Assembly (NCBI GenBank): GCA_963965975.1
Contig: OZ014418.1
Span: 508,501-572,500, forward strand
Direction of reading: 5' to 3'
Source of the DNA: Xestospongia bergquistia
Lineage: Eukaryota > Porifera > Demospongiae > Haplosclerida > Petrosiidae
DNA length: 64,000 bases
Program-made: the position numbers and the translations under genes
Shown here: in pieces, positions 33,655 to 45,503 of the stretch
Layout: each line of letters opens with the position of its first letter
How positions within the stretch are numbered: the stretch's first letter is position 1
Notes under the pieces: model-generated
What the model saw: only the letters and a program-made list of their open reading frames with translations
What the model was told of the DNA's origin: nothing
Databases searched by the model: none

Positions 33655-35172
33655 TCAAACTAGTGCAACTTGTAATACAGCAAATTGTCCCTTGATCATC
33701 CAGTCTTTGCTTTCTTGAGCAGCTCGAGCTGCTGCTCCTTCAGGAAGACCAGCAACCAAGTCAGCTTTTAAAGTTCTCAAAGCTGCCACATTGGATGGTT
33801 GGAAATTTTGCAGTGCAGACTTGAAATTTTCCATATAACTCCAATTACGATCACTGATAAGTTTGCGATAATTGAGATCCCCTTTGAAGATGATAAGTTG
33901 TGATTTTGAAAGGGCAGAGTAAAGATCAGGTGCAATAGTCTTCATTGCTGTATACTCATAGCATGTTGTCCAAAATGGATGATCAATGATAACCATTGTA
34001 CCTTTTGCTATACGTTCTAACCAAAGTTGACCTAATGATTTCAATGCAGGATTATCAGAGGTAGAAAGTTGTTCCAGGATCCAATTGATGTCTTTACGAG
34101 TAGCATCAGAGATAAACCAAGGTATTTGTTTGCAGTAGAATGTCACATTGTCAGCCAAACCTGATGCTAACAGCCATTCAGCTAGACAGAAATCAGAGAA
34201 CAACTCAAATCCAGCGTTGTCAATAACAAATGCTATCTCTCTTTTCTCATTTGGTTTTCGTGGTGTGTTGAGAAGATCCCAAAGCAATTGGGAGTGGTCT
34301 GATAGAACATACGGCTTCAGCTGGTCACATTGCAACTGATAATTCATATCGTATGTATCCATGGTAACAGCCATTGATAAGTCAATCTTGTTACCCCATA
34401 GGCAAAGCTAATAGAAAGAACTGAAGTGTCTGAATAATTGACATATTATTTACCAGTAGAAATTGTTCAAATGCTGCCTTTATTAAAGATGGCTTCTGAA
34501 CAAACTCTAACAGCTGAAGACCTATGACTTTCATTTGCTCCAAAGACTCTATTAATGAACGTTCTTTTTGTACTTGAAAAGGATCATAATCAATCAAACA
34601 TGGCCTTATAAAAATATATATAATAATTACATTAATAAATGGGGTAGACCCTGAACTCACTCCATTTTAATTAGTTCCATGACTTTACGATACATGTAAC
34701 ATTCAAAGAACAACCAAGATACCGCATACCAGTGTGGCTCCTTGCCTAACTTTTTACGATACACATCAAACACAAAATTCCATTCCTTGACATCATCTCC
34801 AGTTACTATTGGAGTCATTGGTTTGTCAGTCTGCATACAATAACGGAGTTCTGATAATTTTGCTAGTACAGACTGCACTGCTTTTGTGCCATCCTAAAAA
34901 AATTAACAGAGAATTAAATTACTATTAGTTTATCTGATCACCTCTCCGTGTTTTTGTTGAGCAATTGGATGATATCGATGTAGAGTATCGATAATTTGAG
35001 TGAGGACACGAGGAAGACGTTCTCTCAATGTTAATGAACCAAAAGTTCTATTGTGAGGTGGAGGGGTGTACATAGAATGTTATAACGGATGGCCGCCTTA
35101 CCCTTCATATTTTCCAGACAATCTTTTACCGACGGGGTAGCCTGTAGTGTGTGTCAAACCTGAATGTTCCAT
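33655..35172 (-). CDS. ARMT1: Damage-control phosphatase ARMT1 (DUF89 family)
   Basis: Minus-strand gene of about five exons, ATG at 35172 (MEHSGLTHTTGYPVGKRLSG), stop TGA at 33655-33657. Recognisable stretches: LPRVLTQIIDTLHRY, LQTDKP-type MQTDKPMTP, ECYMYRKVMELI, SLWGNK-type LWGNKIDLS, then the DUF89 catalytic core FVIDNAGFELFSDFCLAEW (metal/phosphate-binding Asp-Asn), IPWFISDAT and LIIFKGDLNYRKLISDR. The family hydrolyses damaged phosphometabolites such as fructose-1-phosphate with Mn/Ni; a protein-glutamate methyltransferase activity has also been reported for human ARMT1. The divergent partner NAA80 begins 66 bp away. Confidence 0.93.
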
Positions 35173-35238
35173 CTTTCTGTGAAAGAGACAAGTTATTAGG
35201 GGGCAAACGAGAGGGGGGAGTGGCTAGCAGCGTGGATA
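35173..35238. promoter_or_regulatory. Shared divergent promoter ARMT1 / NAA80
   Basis: 66 bp between opposed start codons, the shortest gap in the window. No TATA box. Confidence 0.5.
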
Positions 35239-36034
35239 ATGACTGAATTGAAGGTAATAGGTTTACACTGTAGACCAGATCTGTTAGAATCTGCAGCTGT
35301 ACTCCTCAACAGAGAATGGCCTAGATCTTTAGAGGCAAGGTATTAGTCTGATAGACTACGTATTATTGAGTCTATTATAGGAAACACTCTATCAAAGAGA
35401 GCTGTCCTGAATTACCCCTTTCATTGCTGTTAATTAATGATAATGATGAAGTTATCGGTCATGTTAGAGTATTAAAAGTTGCAGCTGATAAGGACAGTAC
35501 AAAAGCAGGATTGATTGAATCATTAGTGATAGCATCCAAAATGAGGAGGCAGGGTCTAGGACGAAGGCTTATGGAAGCTGCTGAGGAACATGTCAAAGGG
35601 TATGACAGTCTAAATATAGTAACACAAAAATGACATCATAATGATGTCATCACTTGTCTAGGTTAGGTTATTTAAGGATGCATTTATCAACACATGATCA
35701 GCATGTCTTTTATCGTCGTATTGGGTACCAAGAGAGTACACCTGTAGATGCTGTGAGGAAATGTACTGTTATAATTCCAGAGAAACAAGTAAGTTTCTTC
35801 TGTTTATATTATTATTTACATGACTTGTAGACTGAGTCTGAAGTTACGGATCCTATTTCTGAGACTTTAATTACAGAAACAGAACCTAACAACACTAGTG
35901 ACAAAAATGTTCCATTACCACTTGTAGGTCCACCTCCTTTAGCCCCGCCCCCTCCAGCTCCACCCCCACCACCAGCAAACACAATCAAATTAGATCAAAA
36001 CACCACGATTAAGTGGTATATTAAATATTTATAA
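35239..36034 (+). CDS. NAA80: Actin N-terminal acetyltransferase
   Basis: Four exons (35239-35339, 35381-35599, 35662-35788, 35831-36034) give 216 aa. The N-terminus CRPDLLESAAVLLNREWPRS matches the NAA80-specific beginning of the fold. The GNAT acetyl-CoA loop is RRQGLGRRLMEAAE, followed by LRMHLSTHDQHVFYRRIGY. A polyproline tract (PPPLAPPPPAPPPPPA) is at the C-terminus; NAA80 uses such tracts to bind profilin-actin. The enzyme acetylates the processed acidic N-terminus of actin. Order of loop and tract differs slightly from human, where the proline tract also lies C-terminal to the GNAT motif. Confidence 0.88.
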
Positions 36035-36158
36035 GCAAATAAGATACTAAGTGATAATACCTAATGAAATAAAATATCAAATACTAAGTGATAATGTCTA
36101 ATGAAATAAAATAAAAAATCAAATTCTAAGTGATAATGTCCAATGTCCAATATGTGGT

Positions 36159-37406
36159 TCAACTAAAAGACAAGAACACATGAAGATAAAGGGGCTTTCG
36201 TGTAAATGCTGATACTTCTTGATGAGTCAAATCAACAGGTTTCTTATAGCTAAACAATAAATAGATATAATTTGTGACTATGGTGATAATTGATGCAACA
36301 TTATATGTTGTCATGGCAACTCACAGTTCAAGAGCTAATGGTCCTGGTTTCAATTCATCTTGTTCCAATAATGAATAGCATTTGATGCTAGTTCTTCTTT
36401 TGCTTGGTTTGTAGTGTTTTAATTCTAAGAAGATAGCAAATCCTATGGAAAAGGAGTAGCATTGGAATAGAATATTAGGACTGAAATGTAAAGGATTAGG
36501 AATGAGGATAAAGGGATTAGAATTAGAATGGAAATGTCATGAGATAGACTTTTCAATTTACCAGTGGGTAGTTGAATAACAGGTGTTTTTAATTTAACAG
36601 ATGAATTGAATATTATGTAATTTTTAACAAAATTTGAGGAGTACGGAATCTCCATTTCATCTTCAATAGGAATTCCTTTAGCATCTAGAGGATGACGTCA
36701 TTAACATGTACATTTATATGTTCTGATACTGACCTCTGACGGTTACACAAATGAAAGGTTGGAAATATTTATCGGGATTTTTGATGCCAATTTTCTCAAT
36801 AGTAATAGTTAAAGAGGATGGACCAGATAAAGCCCCTATTATTATTGAAATAATTAATTAATTAATTATTCATTGGTTACCAGAGCTTTCTGGTTTTGGT
36901 CCTTTCCCCAACAATATACTCTTCAACACTAAATGATGTCGTAATGATGTAATGTGATGTTATAATGATCTAATGATTCTCTACCTATTGTGATTCGTTC
37001 AATTTGCTCTTGGCTCTGCCTATCAAAGGTTGAGATATCTTGTATTGCGACAGCCTCCTGACGTAGTTCCTTTTGTGCTTGTTGAAAATATTTCTATATT
37101 GTTAATAAAGATGGCTTTTAGTAACATTTGTGCAGTATTAATGTGTCAATGTACCTTCTCATGTTCATTGAAGACGTCAGACTCGTTGTCCATCATCGTT
37201 CTCATCTGGCGTGAAATTCTGTGAAAAAATTAAAATTATATTAATATATTATATTTTTTCTACTTGGTATATTGTCCAGCTGCTTCCACCACCTGACCCC
37301 ATTTTCTCATTTCACTAGCTTCATCTAAAAAGGCAAGCCAACTGTTAACGTGCCTAGCTTTCTCCATTGAACAAGGTGTTGTAATGAACTCCTCCTGGTC
37401 AGCCAT
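36159..37406 (-). CDS. AIDA: Axin interactor, dorsalization-associated protein
   Basis: Minus-strand gene of about eight exons, ATG at 37406 (MADQEEFITTPCSMEKARHV), stop TGA at 36159-36161. The N-terminal helical part contains WGQVVEAAGQYTK. The C-terminal C2-like domain shows LTITIEKIGIKN, FQPFICVTVRD, FLELKHYKPSKRRTSIKCYS, LKPGPLALELYKKPVDL and RKPLYLHVF, all closely matching animal AIDA. In vertebrates AIDA binds axin and blocks axin-driven JNK signalling; the C2 domain binds membranes. It shares an 86-bp divergent promoter with the first TrpRS. Confidence 0.88.
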
Positions 37407-37492
37407 AATGGCGAGGTTCTAAACAATAAAGTGGGTGGGGCTTGTATTGAGACTTACACAACGTGACCGTTAATACAATAGGGCATAGTGAA
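37407..37492. promoter_or_regulatory. Shared divergent promoter AIDA / TrpRS copy 1
   Basis: 86 bp between opposed start codons. Its sequence is unlike the upstream regions of TrpRS copies 2, 3 and 5, which resemble each other. Confidence 0.55.
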
Positions 37493-39029
37493 ATGGCCGA
37501 CAGTACAGATACTAAAGAACAGGTAGTCACTCCATGGACTGCACATGCAGCTGAAGGAGCTAACACTATTGACTATGATAAGCTCATTGGTAACTTTATT
37601 TGTAATATACCTTCAGTATCATGTGATATTTCTCCTATAGTGCAGTTTGGTAGTCAAAGAATTGATCAATCTTTATTGGATCGTATTGAGGCTGTGACAA
37701 AGAAACCTCCTCATCACTTCTTACGTCGAAAGATTTTCTTCTCACATAGGTAAAATATTACATTCAAAATAGTTTCCATTAACTCTGTCCAATTTTAGGG
37801 ATGTACCTGATATTTTAGATGCTTATGAAAAAAACAAGCCATTTTTCTTGTACACTGGACGTGGTCCATCTTCTGAGTCCATGCATCTTGGTCATCTTAT
37901 TCCATTCCTATTCACTAAGTAAGACTCATTCCTATAGCCTCTTATAATATATAAACTCAAACTTCATATCAGATACCTACAAGATGTATTTGACGTACCA
38001 CTGGTAATTCAAATGACGGATGATGAGAAATTCCTGTGGAGAGAACTGACTCTTGAAGAAGCTAACCGACTAGCATATGAAAATGCTAAAGATATTATTG
38101 CCTGTGGTTTTGATGTTAATAAGACTTTCATCTTTTCCAACTTAGATTACATGAGGTAACAAAATATAATGTTTTATTTCTAATTTTTGATTGATTTGTT
38201 ATAGCTCATGTCCTAATTTTTATCGCAATGTTGTAAGCATACAGAAGTGTGTCACTTGTAACCAAGCTAAGGGTATCTTTGGTTTTCAAGACACAGACTG
38301 TATTGGTTAGTAGACTATCTACCATATTACTTAATCTTATGATTTACAGGCAAGATGGCTTTTCCTGCTGTCCAGGCTGCTCCATCATTCAGTACTACAT
38401 TTCCAGATATTTTTGGTAGCAATAAAGATATTCGTTGTCTTATTCCATGTGCCATTGATCAGGTAATCAATATTTAATGTGTATCCCAGTTTATCATTAT
38501 GAAAACAGGATCCTTATTTCCGCATGACTAGAGATGTTGCACCACGACTTGGATTCCACAAACCAGCACTTCTTCATTCCTCATTTTTCCCAGCACTCCA
38601 AGGTCCCCAGTCCAAGATGTCAGCCAGTGACCCAACTTCTTCTATCTTTTTAACTGATTCTCCTGATGACATTAAGCACAAAATAAACAAATATGCCTTC
38701 TCAGGTGGACGTGATACCAAAGAGGAACATCAGAAGTATGGAGGCAACACTGAAATTGATGTCTCGTATCAATATTTGACCTTCTTTATGGAAGACGATG
38801 CACGTCTTGCAGAAATAAAACAGGTAAAACCAGTTTTAATAACTAGTTTTAATACCATGTTTAGCAATATGAGAGTGGTGAGATGCTTACTGGTCAGTTG
38901 AAGAAGGAGCTTATAACTGTCTTACAAAATCTTGTCGGAGAACATCAAGCTCGACGTGTTAATGTCACTATGGAAGTTGTTAAGCAGTTTATGACTCCAC
39001 GATCTTTGAACTTCCGAAAGGCAGAATAA
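37493..39029 (+). CDS. WARS1: Cytoplasmic tryptophanyl-tRNA synthetase, copy 1
   Basis: Eight exons (37493-37589, 37641-37749, 37799-37918, 37973-38155, 38205-38305, 38350-38462, 38509-38823, 38865-39029) give 400 aa. Class I signatures are the HIGH-like [13 protein letters not shown] and KMSAS in [14 protein letters not shown]. Residues that bind tryptophan in human TrpRS are kept: Tyr in LYTGRGP and Gln, Thr and Glu in [10 protein letters not shown]. There is no N-terminal WHEP domain; the protein starts [20 protein letters not shown], resembling the human mini form. It charges tRNA-Trp with tryptophan. This copy has PPHHF where others have PIHHF, and its own promoter facing AIDA. It is probably the founder. 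Intron 1 is 51 nt and open in frame. Confidence 0.95.
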
Positions 39030-39406
39030 TGTCCAAAGGATAGGAAGGGACTTTAGCGTGTTTATAATATTAATATCATGTAATCAATTTTCTTAAGTTT
39101 TTATAATAAATTGAATTGTTTTTTCATATTACATGTTCAGGCTCAAAAAACAGTTAGAATCAAATCTTATATAATGAATTCATTGTTAAAAATGAAGTGT
39201 TTGTAGAATACGATATTTTCATTCAATAGATATTGAGTTGAGCTTTAAATATTTCATTTTTGGTGTTCAACACAATATGTTAAAAGCTTTAAACAACGAA
39301 CTTTCTGGCTTTAATAGGTGGGGTTTCAAGAAAGGTGGGTGGCGAAGTTGGTATAAAGCAGCGCTGCGACGATTTCCCCAGAACGCAACTGAACCGTCAA
39401 ACTGAA
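39030..39406 (+). repeat. TrpRS inter-copy spacer 1
   Basis: 377 bp, nearly identical to 40945-41323 and 48045-48429. It holds the upstream copy's polyadenylation signal (AATAAA at about 39105) and the downstream copy's leader, with a TATA-like GTATAAAGC about 55 bp before the ATG. Confidence 0.85.
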
Positions 39407-40944
39407 ATGGCTGAGCCTGCGACTACAGACACTAAAGAACAGGTAGTCACTCCATGGACTGCACATGCAGCTGAAGGAGCTAACACTATTGACTATGATA
39501 AACTCATAGGTAACGTTATTTGTAATAGAACTTCAGTATCATATTTCTCCTATAGTGCAGTTTGGTAGTCAAAGAATTGATCAATCTTTATTGGATCGTA
39601 TTGAGGCTGTGACAAAGAAACCTATTCATCATTTCTTACGTCGAAAGATTTTCTTCTCACATAGGTAAAATATTACATTCAAAATAGTTTCCATTAACTC
39701 TGTCCAATTTTAGGGATGTACCTGATATTTTAGATGCTTATGAAAAAAACAAGCCATTTTTCTTGTACACTGGACGTGGTCCATCTTCTGAGTCCATGCA
39801 TCTTGGTCATCTTATTCCATTCCTATTCACTAAGTAAGACTCATTCCTATAGCCTCTTATAATATATAAACTCAAACTTCATATCAGATACCTACAAGAT
39901 GTATTTGATGTACCACTGGTAATTCAAATGACGGATGATGAGAAATTCCTGTGGAGGGAACTGACTCTTGAAGAAGCTAACCGACTTGCATATGAAAATG
40001 CTAAAGATATTATTGCCTGTGGTTTTGATGTTAATAAGACTTTCATCTTTTCCAACTTAGATTACATGAGGTAACAAAATATAATGTTTTATTTCTAATT
40101 TTTGATTGATTTGTTATAGCTCATGTCCAAATTTTTATCGCAATGTTGTAAGCATACAGAAATGTGTCACTTGTAACCAAGCTAAGGGTATCTTTGGTTT
40201 TCAAGACACAGACTGTATTGGTTAGTAGACTATCTACCATATTACTTAATCTTATGATTTACAGGCAAGATGGCTTTTCCTGCTGTCCAGGCTGCTCCAT
40301 CATTCAGTACTACATTTCCAGATATTTTTGGTAGCAATAAAGATATTCGTTGTCTTATTCCATGTGCCATTGATCAGGTAATCAATATTTAATGTGTATC
40401 CCAGTTTATCATTATGACAACAGGATCCTTATTTCCGCATGACTAGAGATGTTGCACCACGACTTGGATTCCACAAACCAGCACTTCTTCATTCCTCATT
40501 TTTCCCAGCACTCCAAGGTCCCCAGTCCAAGATGTCAGCCAGTGACCCAACCTCTTCTATCTTTTTAACTGATTCTCCTGATGACATTAAGCACAAAATA
40601 AACAAATATGCCTTCTCAGGTGGACGTGATACCAAAGAGGAACATCAGAAGTATGGAGGCAACACTGAAATTGATATCTCGTATCAATATTTGACCTTCT
40701 TCATGGAAGACGATGCACGTCTTGCAGAAATAAAACAGGTAAAACCAGTTTTAATAACTAGTTTTAATACCATGTTTAGCAATATGAGAGTGGTGAGATG
40801 CTTACTGGTCAGTTGAAGAAGGAGCTTATAACTGTCTTACAAAATCTTGTCGGAGAACATCAAGCTCGACGTGTTAATGTCACTATGGAAGTTGTTAAGC
40901 AGTTTATGACTCCACGATCTTTGAACTTCCGAAAGGCAGAATAA
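39407..40944 (+). CDS. WARS1: Cytoplasmic tryptophanyl-tRNA synthetase, copy 2
   Basis: Same eight-exon structure as copy 1, offset by about 1,914 bp and nearly identical including introns. It starts [17 protein letters not shown]. Intron 1 is shortened by 5 nt and still has GT/AG ends. HIGH-like MHLGHL and KMSAS are intact, and no frameshift or premature stop is seen in the spliced frame. The few coding differences from copy 1 include PIHHF and one Ile for Val (EIDISYQY). Confidence 0.93.
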
Positions 40945-41323
40945 TGTCCAAAGGATAGGAAGGGACTTTAGCATGTTTATAATGTTAATATCATGTAATC
41001 AATTTTCTTAAGTTTTTATAATAAATTGAATTGTTTTTTCGTATTACATGTTCAGGCTCAAAAAAAGTTAGAACCAAATCTCATATAATGAATTCATTGT
41101 TATAATGAAGTGTTTGTAGAATACAATATATTCATTCAATAGATATTGAGTTGAGCTTTAAATATTTCATTTTTGGTGTTCAACACAATATGTTAAAAGC
41201 TTTAAACCACGAACTTTCTGGCTTTAATAGGTGGGGTTTCAAGAAAGGTGGGTGGCGAAGTTGGTATAAAGCACCGCTGCGACGATTTCCCCAGAACGCA
41301 ACTGAACCGTCAACCAAACTGAA
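40945..41323 (+). repeat. TrpRS inter-copy spacer 2
   Basis: 379 bp, nearly identical to the spacer at 39030-39406; it includes a polyadenylation signal and the TATA-like TATAAAGC before copy 3. Confidence 0.85.
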
Positions 41324-42861
41324 ATGGCTGAGCCTGCGACTACAGATACTAAAGAACAGGTAGTCACTCCATGGACTGCACATGCAGCTGAAGGAGCTAA
41401 CACTATTGACTATGATAAACTCATAGGTAACGTTATTTGTAATATACCTTCAGTATCATGTGATATTTCTCCTATAGTGCAGTTTGGTAGTCAAAGAATT
41501 GATCAATCTTTATTGGATCGTATTGAGGCTGTGACAAAGAAACCTATTCATCATTTCTTGCGTCGAAAGATTTTCTTCTCACATAGGTAAAATATTACAT
41601 TCAAAATAGTTTCCATTAACTCTGTCCAATTTTAGGGATGTACCTGATATTTTAGATGCTTATGAAAAAAACAAGCCATTTTTCTTGTACACTGGACGTG
41701 GTCCATCTTCTGAGTCTATGCATCTTGGTCATCTTATTCCATTCCTATTCACTAAGTAAGACTCATTCCTAATAGCCTCTTAAACTCAAACTTCATATCA
41801 GATACCTACAAGATGTATTTGATGTACCATTGGTAATTCAAATGACGGATGATGAGAAATTCCTGTGGAGGGAACTGACTCTTGAAGAAGCTAACCGACT
41901 TGCATATGAAAATGCTAAAGATATTATTGCCTGTGGTTTTGATGTTAATAAGACTTTCATCTTTTCCAACTTAGATTACATGAGGTAACAAAATATAATG
42001 TTTTATTTCTAATTTTTGATTGATTTGTTATAGCTCATGTCCAAATTTTTATCGCAATGTTGTAAGCATACAGAAATGTGTCACTTGTAACCAAGCTAAG
42101 GGTATCTTTGGTTTTCAAGACACAGACTGTATTGGTTAGTAGACTATCTACCATATTACTTAACAATCTTATGATTTACAGGCAAGATGGCTTTTCCTGC
42201 TGTCCAGGCTGCTCCATCATTCAGTACTACATTTCCAGATATTTTTGGTAGCAATAAAGATATTCGTTGTCTTATTCCATGTGCCATTGATCAGGTAATC
42301 AATATTTAATGTGTATCCCAGTTTATCATTATGACAACAGGATCCTTATTTCCGCATGACTAGAGATGTTGCACCACGACTTGGATTCCACAAACCAGCA
42401 CTTCTTCATTCCTCATTTTTCCCAGCACTCCAAGGTCCCCAGTCCAAGATGTCGGCCAGTGACCCAACTTCTTCTATCTTTTTAACTGATTCTCCTGATG
42501 ACATTAAACACAAAGTAAACAAATATGCCTTCTCAGGTGGACGTGATACCAAAGAGGAACATCAGAAGTATGGAGGCAACACTGAAATTGATGTCTCATA
42601 TCAATATTTGACCTTCTTTATGGAAGACGATGCACGTCTTGCAGAAATAAAACAGGTAAAACCAGTTTTAATAACTAGTTTTAATACCATGTTTAGCAAT
42701 ATGAGAGTGGTGAGATGTTTACTGGTCAGTTGAAGGAGGAACTTATAACTGTCTTACAAAATCTTGTCGGAGGACATCAAGCTCGACGTGCTAATGTCAC
42801 TATGGAAGTTGTTAAGCAGTTTATGACTCCACGATCTTTGAACTTCCGACAGGCAGAATAA
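41324..42861 (+). CDS. WARS1: Cytoplasmic tryptophanyl-tRNA synthetase, copy 3
   Basis: Intact eight-exon copy starting [12 protein letters not shown]. The last exon differs from copies 1, 2 and 4: [10 protein letters not shown] and a terminal FRQAE, shared only with copy 5. Intron 1 is 51 nt without an in-frame stop. Its 3' flank is the long spacer leading to IDO_A, whereas copies 1, 2 and 4 run into another TrpRS. KMSAS, MHLGHL and tryptophan-pocket residues are all kept. Confidence 0.93.
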
Positions 42862-44216
42862 TGCACATGAATTCTATTTTGATGACTTTAGTGTGCTTTG
42901 TTAGTATTATGGTGTAACCAATTGTTTAAAAAATGATGATAAATACATATTGTAATTTAAAGCTCAATAATGTCTAAAAACACATGCAAAACAGTCCAAT
43001 TTATTATTTATGAGATTACCCAAATATCCTCCCTTTTCTTGGAATTGTTTGTAAAACAAACTAACTGTGAATACTTTGTTAATAGTACCTGACCTCAAAG
43101 ACTATTATAGTATTACTATATTTGCTAAAACGATCAATTTAGTAGTGTGATTGTCACATGCCACATGTTATGATATTTCTAACAACTGCATGGCATGAAT
43201 ATACAAGTAAGTGGGTTGTCTAATTTTATCCTGTTCCCACGTATAGTGATCACATATATAGGTAACAAAGGACATTTACTAAAGACCTTAGACCACAGTT
43301 AACTTGATTTACCACTTGATGCTGTGGTAAGTCAAACTATAGCTATACAAATAGAGTAGTTATATGTTGTATTAGAAACTTTATAAGGTTACCAATCTTA
43401 TAATCAGTATAGTGAAATGATGTATTAGTCTATTTGAAAGTACATGGGAAAACAGACTGGAGACAATAGTAGTTACTAATGATTCACTGACCACAAGATG
43501 ACATGTTAACAAAATGATAACAAAGAAGCTTTTATTATTATATAACTTTGACACCAGTTTATTCAGGTGTTCAGCGCCATGGTGTCTGTGGTAGTGTTAT
43601 GCACAGGCCCACTTTGCTCTATCATCTTTCTTAGAATAAACATGAATATTATCAATGTACTTTTAAGGTATATGTGACCGCTACTACCAGTTGAATTGCT
43701 GACCATTAACAATAACTAATGTTAAAGTTATTCTCAGTAACAAAGGGTCTATAGAGCCAATACGATTTCCTTGTTGTATATATTATGTTGAAGCTTCTAG
43801 ATAATTTAACTAGTACCGAGGAGAACAATAGACATATTAATTATCTTGGAATTAACGTAGTAATTGTGTCATTCCACAATCAAGTTAGCAAATAATTAAA
43901 ACAAGGACATGATGCGATATGTTGTAATGCCATGAGTGAATGTCATATTTCAATACTAACTGATAATATAAAGCTTCCATGGCCACCTAATCTATTGAGC
44001 TAGCTAGATCCTTCTCTTTGCTGATGAGCTAGAAGGCTCTGCAAGGGTGCAAGTGGCCTATGTAACAAAAATTTTGCATCGCTGGGCTGGCGCCGCTCAT
44101 GATTATATAACAACGTCAAAATTATTTCTAATAATATTCACGATAATTTCGGTCAATTATAGTCTATAAAAATAAAAGTGCAGACGCTTACTAACCAGTA
44201 CCAGCAAGCTCGATCG
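42862..44216 (+). repeat. Long spacer, copy 1 (TrpRS3 to IDO_A)
   Basis: About 1.35 kb of non-coding sequence, homologous end to end with the outer parts of 49977-53165. Shared blocks include the TrpRS 3' flank, a GACACCAGTTTATTCAGGTG block (about 43551) and the IDO promoter with GCATCGCTGGGCTGGC. No coding sequence or RNA gene was found. Confidence 0.85.
44165..44170 (+). promoter_or_regulatory. TATA box of IDO_A
   Basis: TATAAA lies 47-52 bp upstream of the ATG, within a stretch (GTCTATAAAAATAAAAGTGC) repeated before IDO_C. Confidence 0.55.
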
Positions 44217-45503
44217 ATGGATTTAGATTCCATCGAAATCTCCTCTCATTCTGGCTTCTTATTAAGCAAGCCGCTATTACCAAGACTTCCGGATCACTAT
44301 GAACCATGGGAGACTATTATTGTTAAACTACCACAGCTGCTACTGATCACGGAAAAACCGAAATTAAGAGATGAAATCAAGGAACTTCCTCTTCTTCCTG
44401 TCTCAGATAGCTTGTTACCAACTGAGCAACATTGGCAAAGAGCATATTGTGTGTTGACCTTTCTCTCTCAAGGCTATTTATGGGAGAGAGGGGAAAGTGG
44501 GACAGTTGATCGTCTCCCTCAACAACTAGCTATCCCATGGCATGAGACAGCATCTAGATGTGGTCTACCTCCAGTAATTACATATGCTAGTGCAGTCTTG
44601 TGGAACTGGGGTTTGAAAGATCCTGATGGACCAATTTCGTTTGATAACTTACGCACCATATTTTCCTTCACAGGTGATCGTAGTGAAGAATGGTTTTATC
44701 TTGTTCATCAGGGAATTGAGCTAGAAGCTGCAGTTGGAGTGAAGGCAGCTGTTGATTGTCTAAGAGCTGTAAAAGTTGAACATCCAGATATTGATTGTAT
44801 TATACAATGTCTTAACAAGGTTACTGAGAGTATCAAAAATATGGTGTCATTTTTATCAAAAATGCAGGATGAATGCAAGCCTGACTTTTTTTTCAACATA
44901 ATGCGTCCATTTCTAGCTGGTAGTAAGAATTTAGTTGCATTCTCTGGTGGTCTAATATTTGAAGGAGTTGATACTGAGCCTAAAAAGTTTATTGGTGGCA
45001 GTGCTGCACAAAGTTCTACACTCCCAGTATTTGATATCTTACTGGGAGTAGAACATAATGGAACTGATGATAAAGAATTTCTAGACATGCAAAAATGGCA
45101 CATGCCACGTTCACATCGTCAGTTCCTCCTAGCTTTGTCCCTCCAGCCCTCTCTGAGAGAGTACGTTCAGCATCATAGATCTAATGAGGTCTTAGTAACA
45201 GCCTATAACAGCTGTATTAAAGAATTGAGTCACTTTCGTAGTCAACACATCAATTTAATAACGCAGTATATTGTAATTCCAGCTCAGAGACAAAAAGAAA
45301 AGAATCAAGGTACTAAAGTAGGAGCATCAGCTACTCAAGGTTTGTCTACTACTGAAGACATGAAAGGAGCATCAGCTACTCATGGAAAAAGTGAGGAGAA
45401 AAAAGGAGAGGGTACATTGGCTGAGCGTGGAACTGGTGGGACTCCTTTTATGGTGTTTTTGAAGGCAGTTCGTGATGATACACTTCGTTGTGAGATTAAA
45501 TAA
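44217..45503 (+). CDS. IDO: Indoleamine 2,3-dioxygenase-like, IDO_A (long-loop type)
   Basis: Intronless, 428 aa, starting at ATG 44217 (MDLDSIEISSHSGF). It oxidises L-tryptophan to N-formylkynurenine if the family assignment holds. Conserved elements: haem-ligand His300 in MPRSHRQFLLAL (human His346), Arg230 in NIMRPFLAG (human Arg231) with preceding Phe residues, GGSAAQSS in the active-site loop, and the C-terminal GTGGTPFMVFLKAVR. Position 164, aligned with human Ser167, is His (FYLVHQG). Between YIVIPAQRQ and GTGG, the segment matching the JK loop, it has one full GLSTTEDMKGASAT unit plus a partial one. It has a TATA box and AATAAA about 37 bp after the stop. Enzyme activity is not proven by sequence. 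Confidence 0.9.
   Translation: MDLDSIEISSHSGFLLSKPLLPRLPDHYEPWETIIVKLPQLLLITEKPKLRDEIKELPLLPVSDSLLPTEQHWQRAYCVLTFLSQGYLWERGESGTVDRLPQQLAIPWHETASRCGLPPVITYASAVLWNWGLKDPDGPISFDNLRTIFSFTGDRSEEWFYLVHQGIELEAAVGVKAAVDCLRAVKVEHPDIDCIIQCLNKVTESIKNMVSFLSKMQDECKPDFFFNIMRPFLAGSKNLVAFSGGLIFEGVDTEPKKFIGGSAAQSSTLPVFDILLGVEHNGTDDKEFLDMQKWHMPRSHRQFLLALSLQPSLREYVQHHRSNEVLVTAYNSCIKELSHFRSQHINLITQYIVIPAQRQKEKNQGTKVGASATQGLSTTEDMKGASATHGKSEEKKGEGTLAERGTGGTPFMVFLKAVRDDTLRCEIK

Noticed and set aside
39310..39340. TTTCAAGAAA palindrome upstream of TrpRS copies 2, 3 and 5, resembling an interferon GAS/STAT site
   Set aside because: The half-site spacing is 2 nt rather than the usual 3, it is not found upstream of the IDO copies, and one short palindrome in AT-rich sequence is expected by chance.
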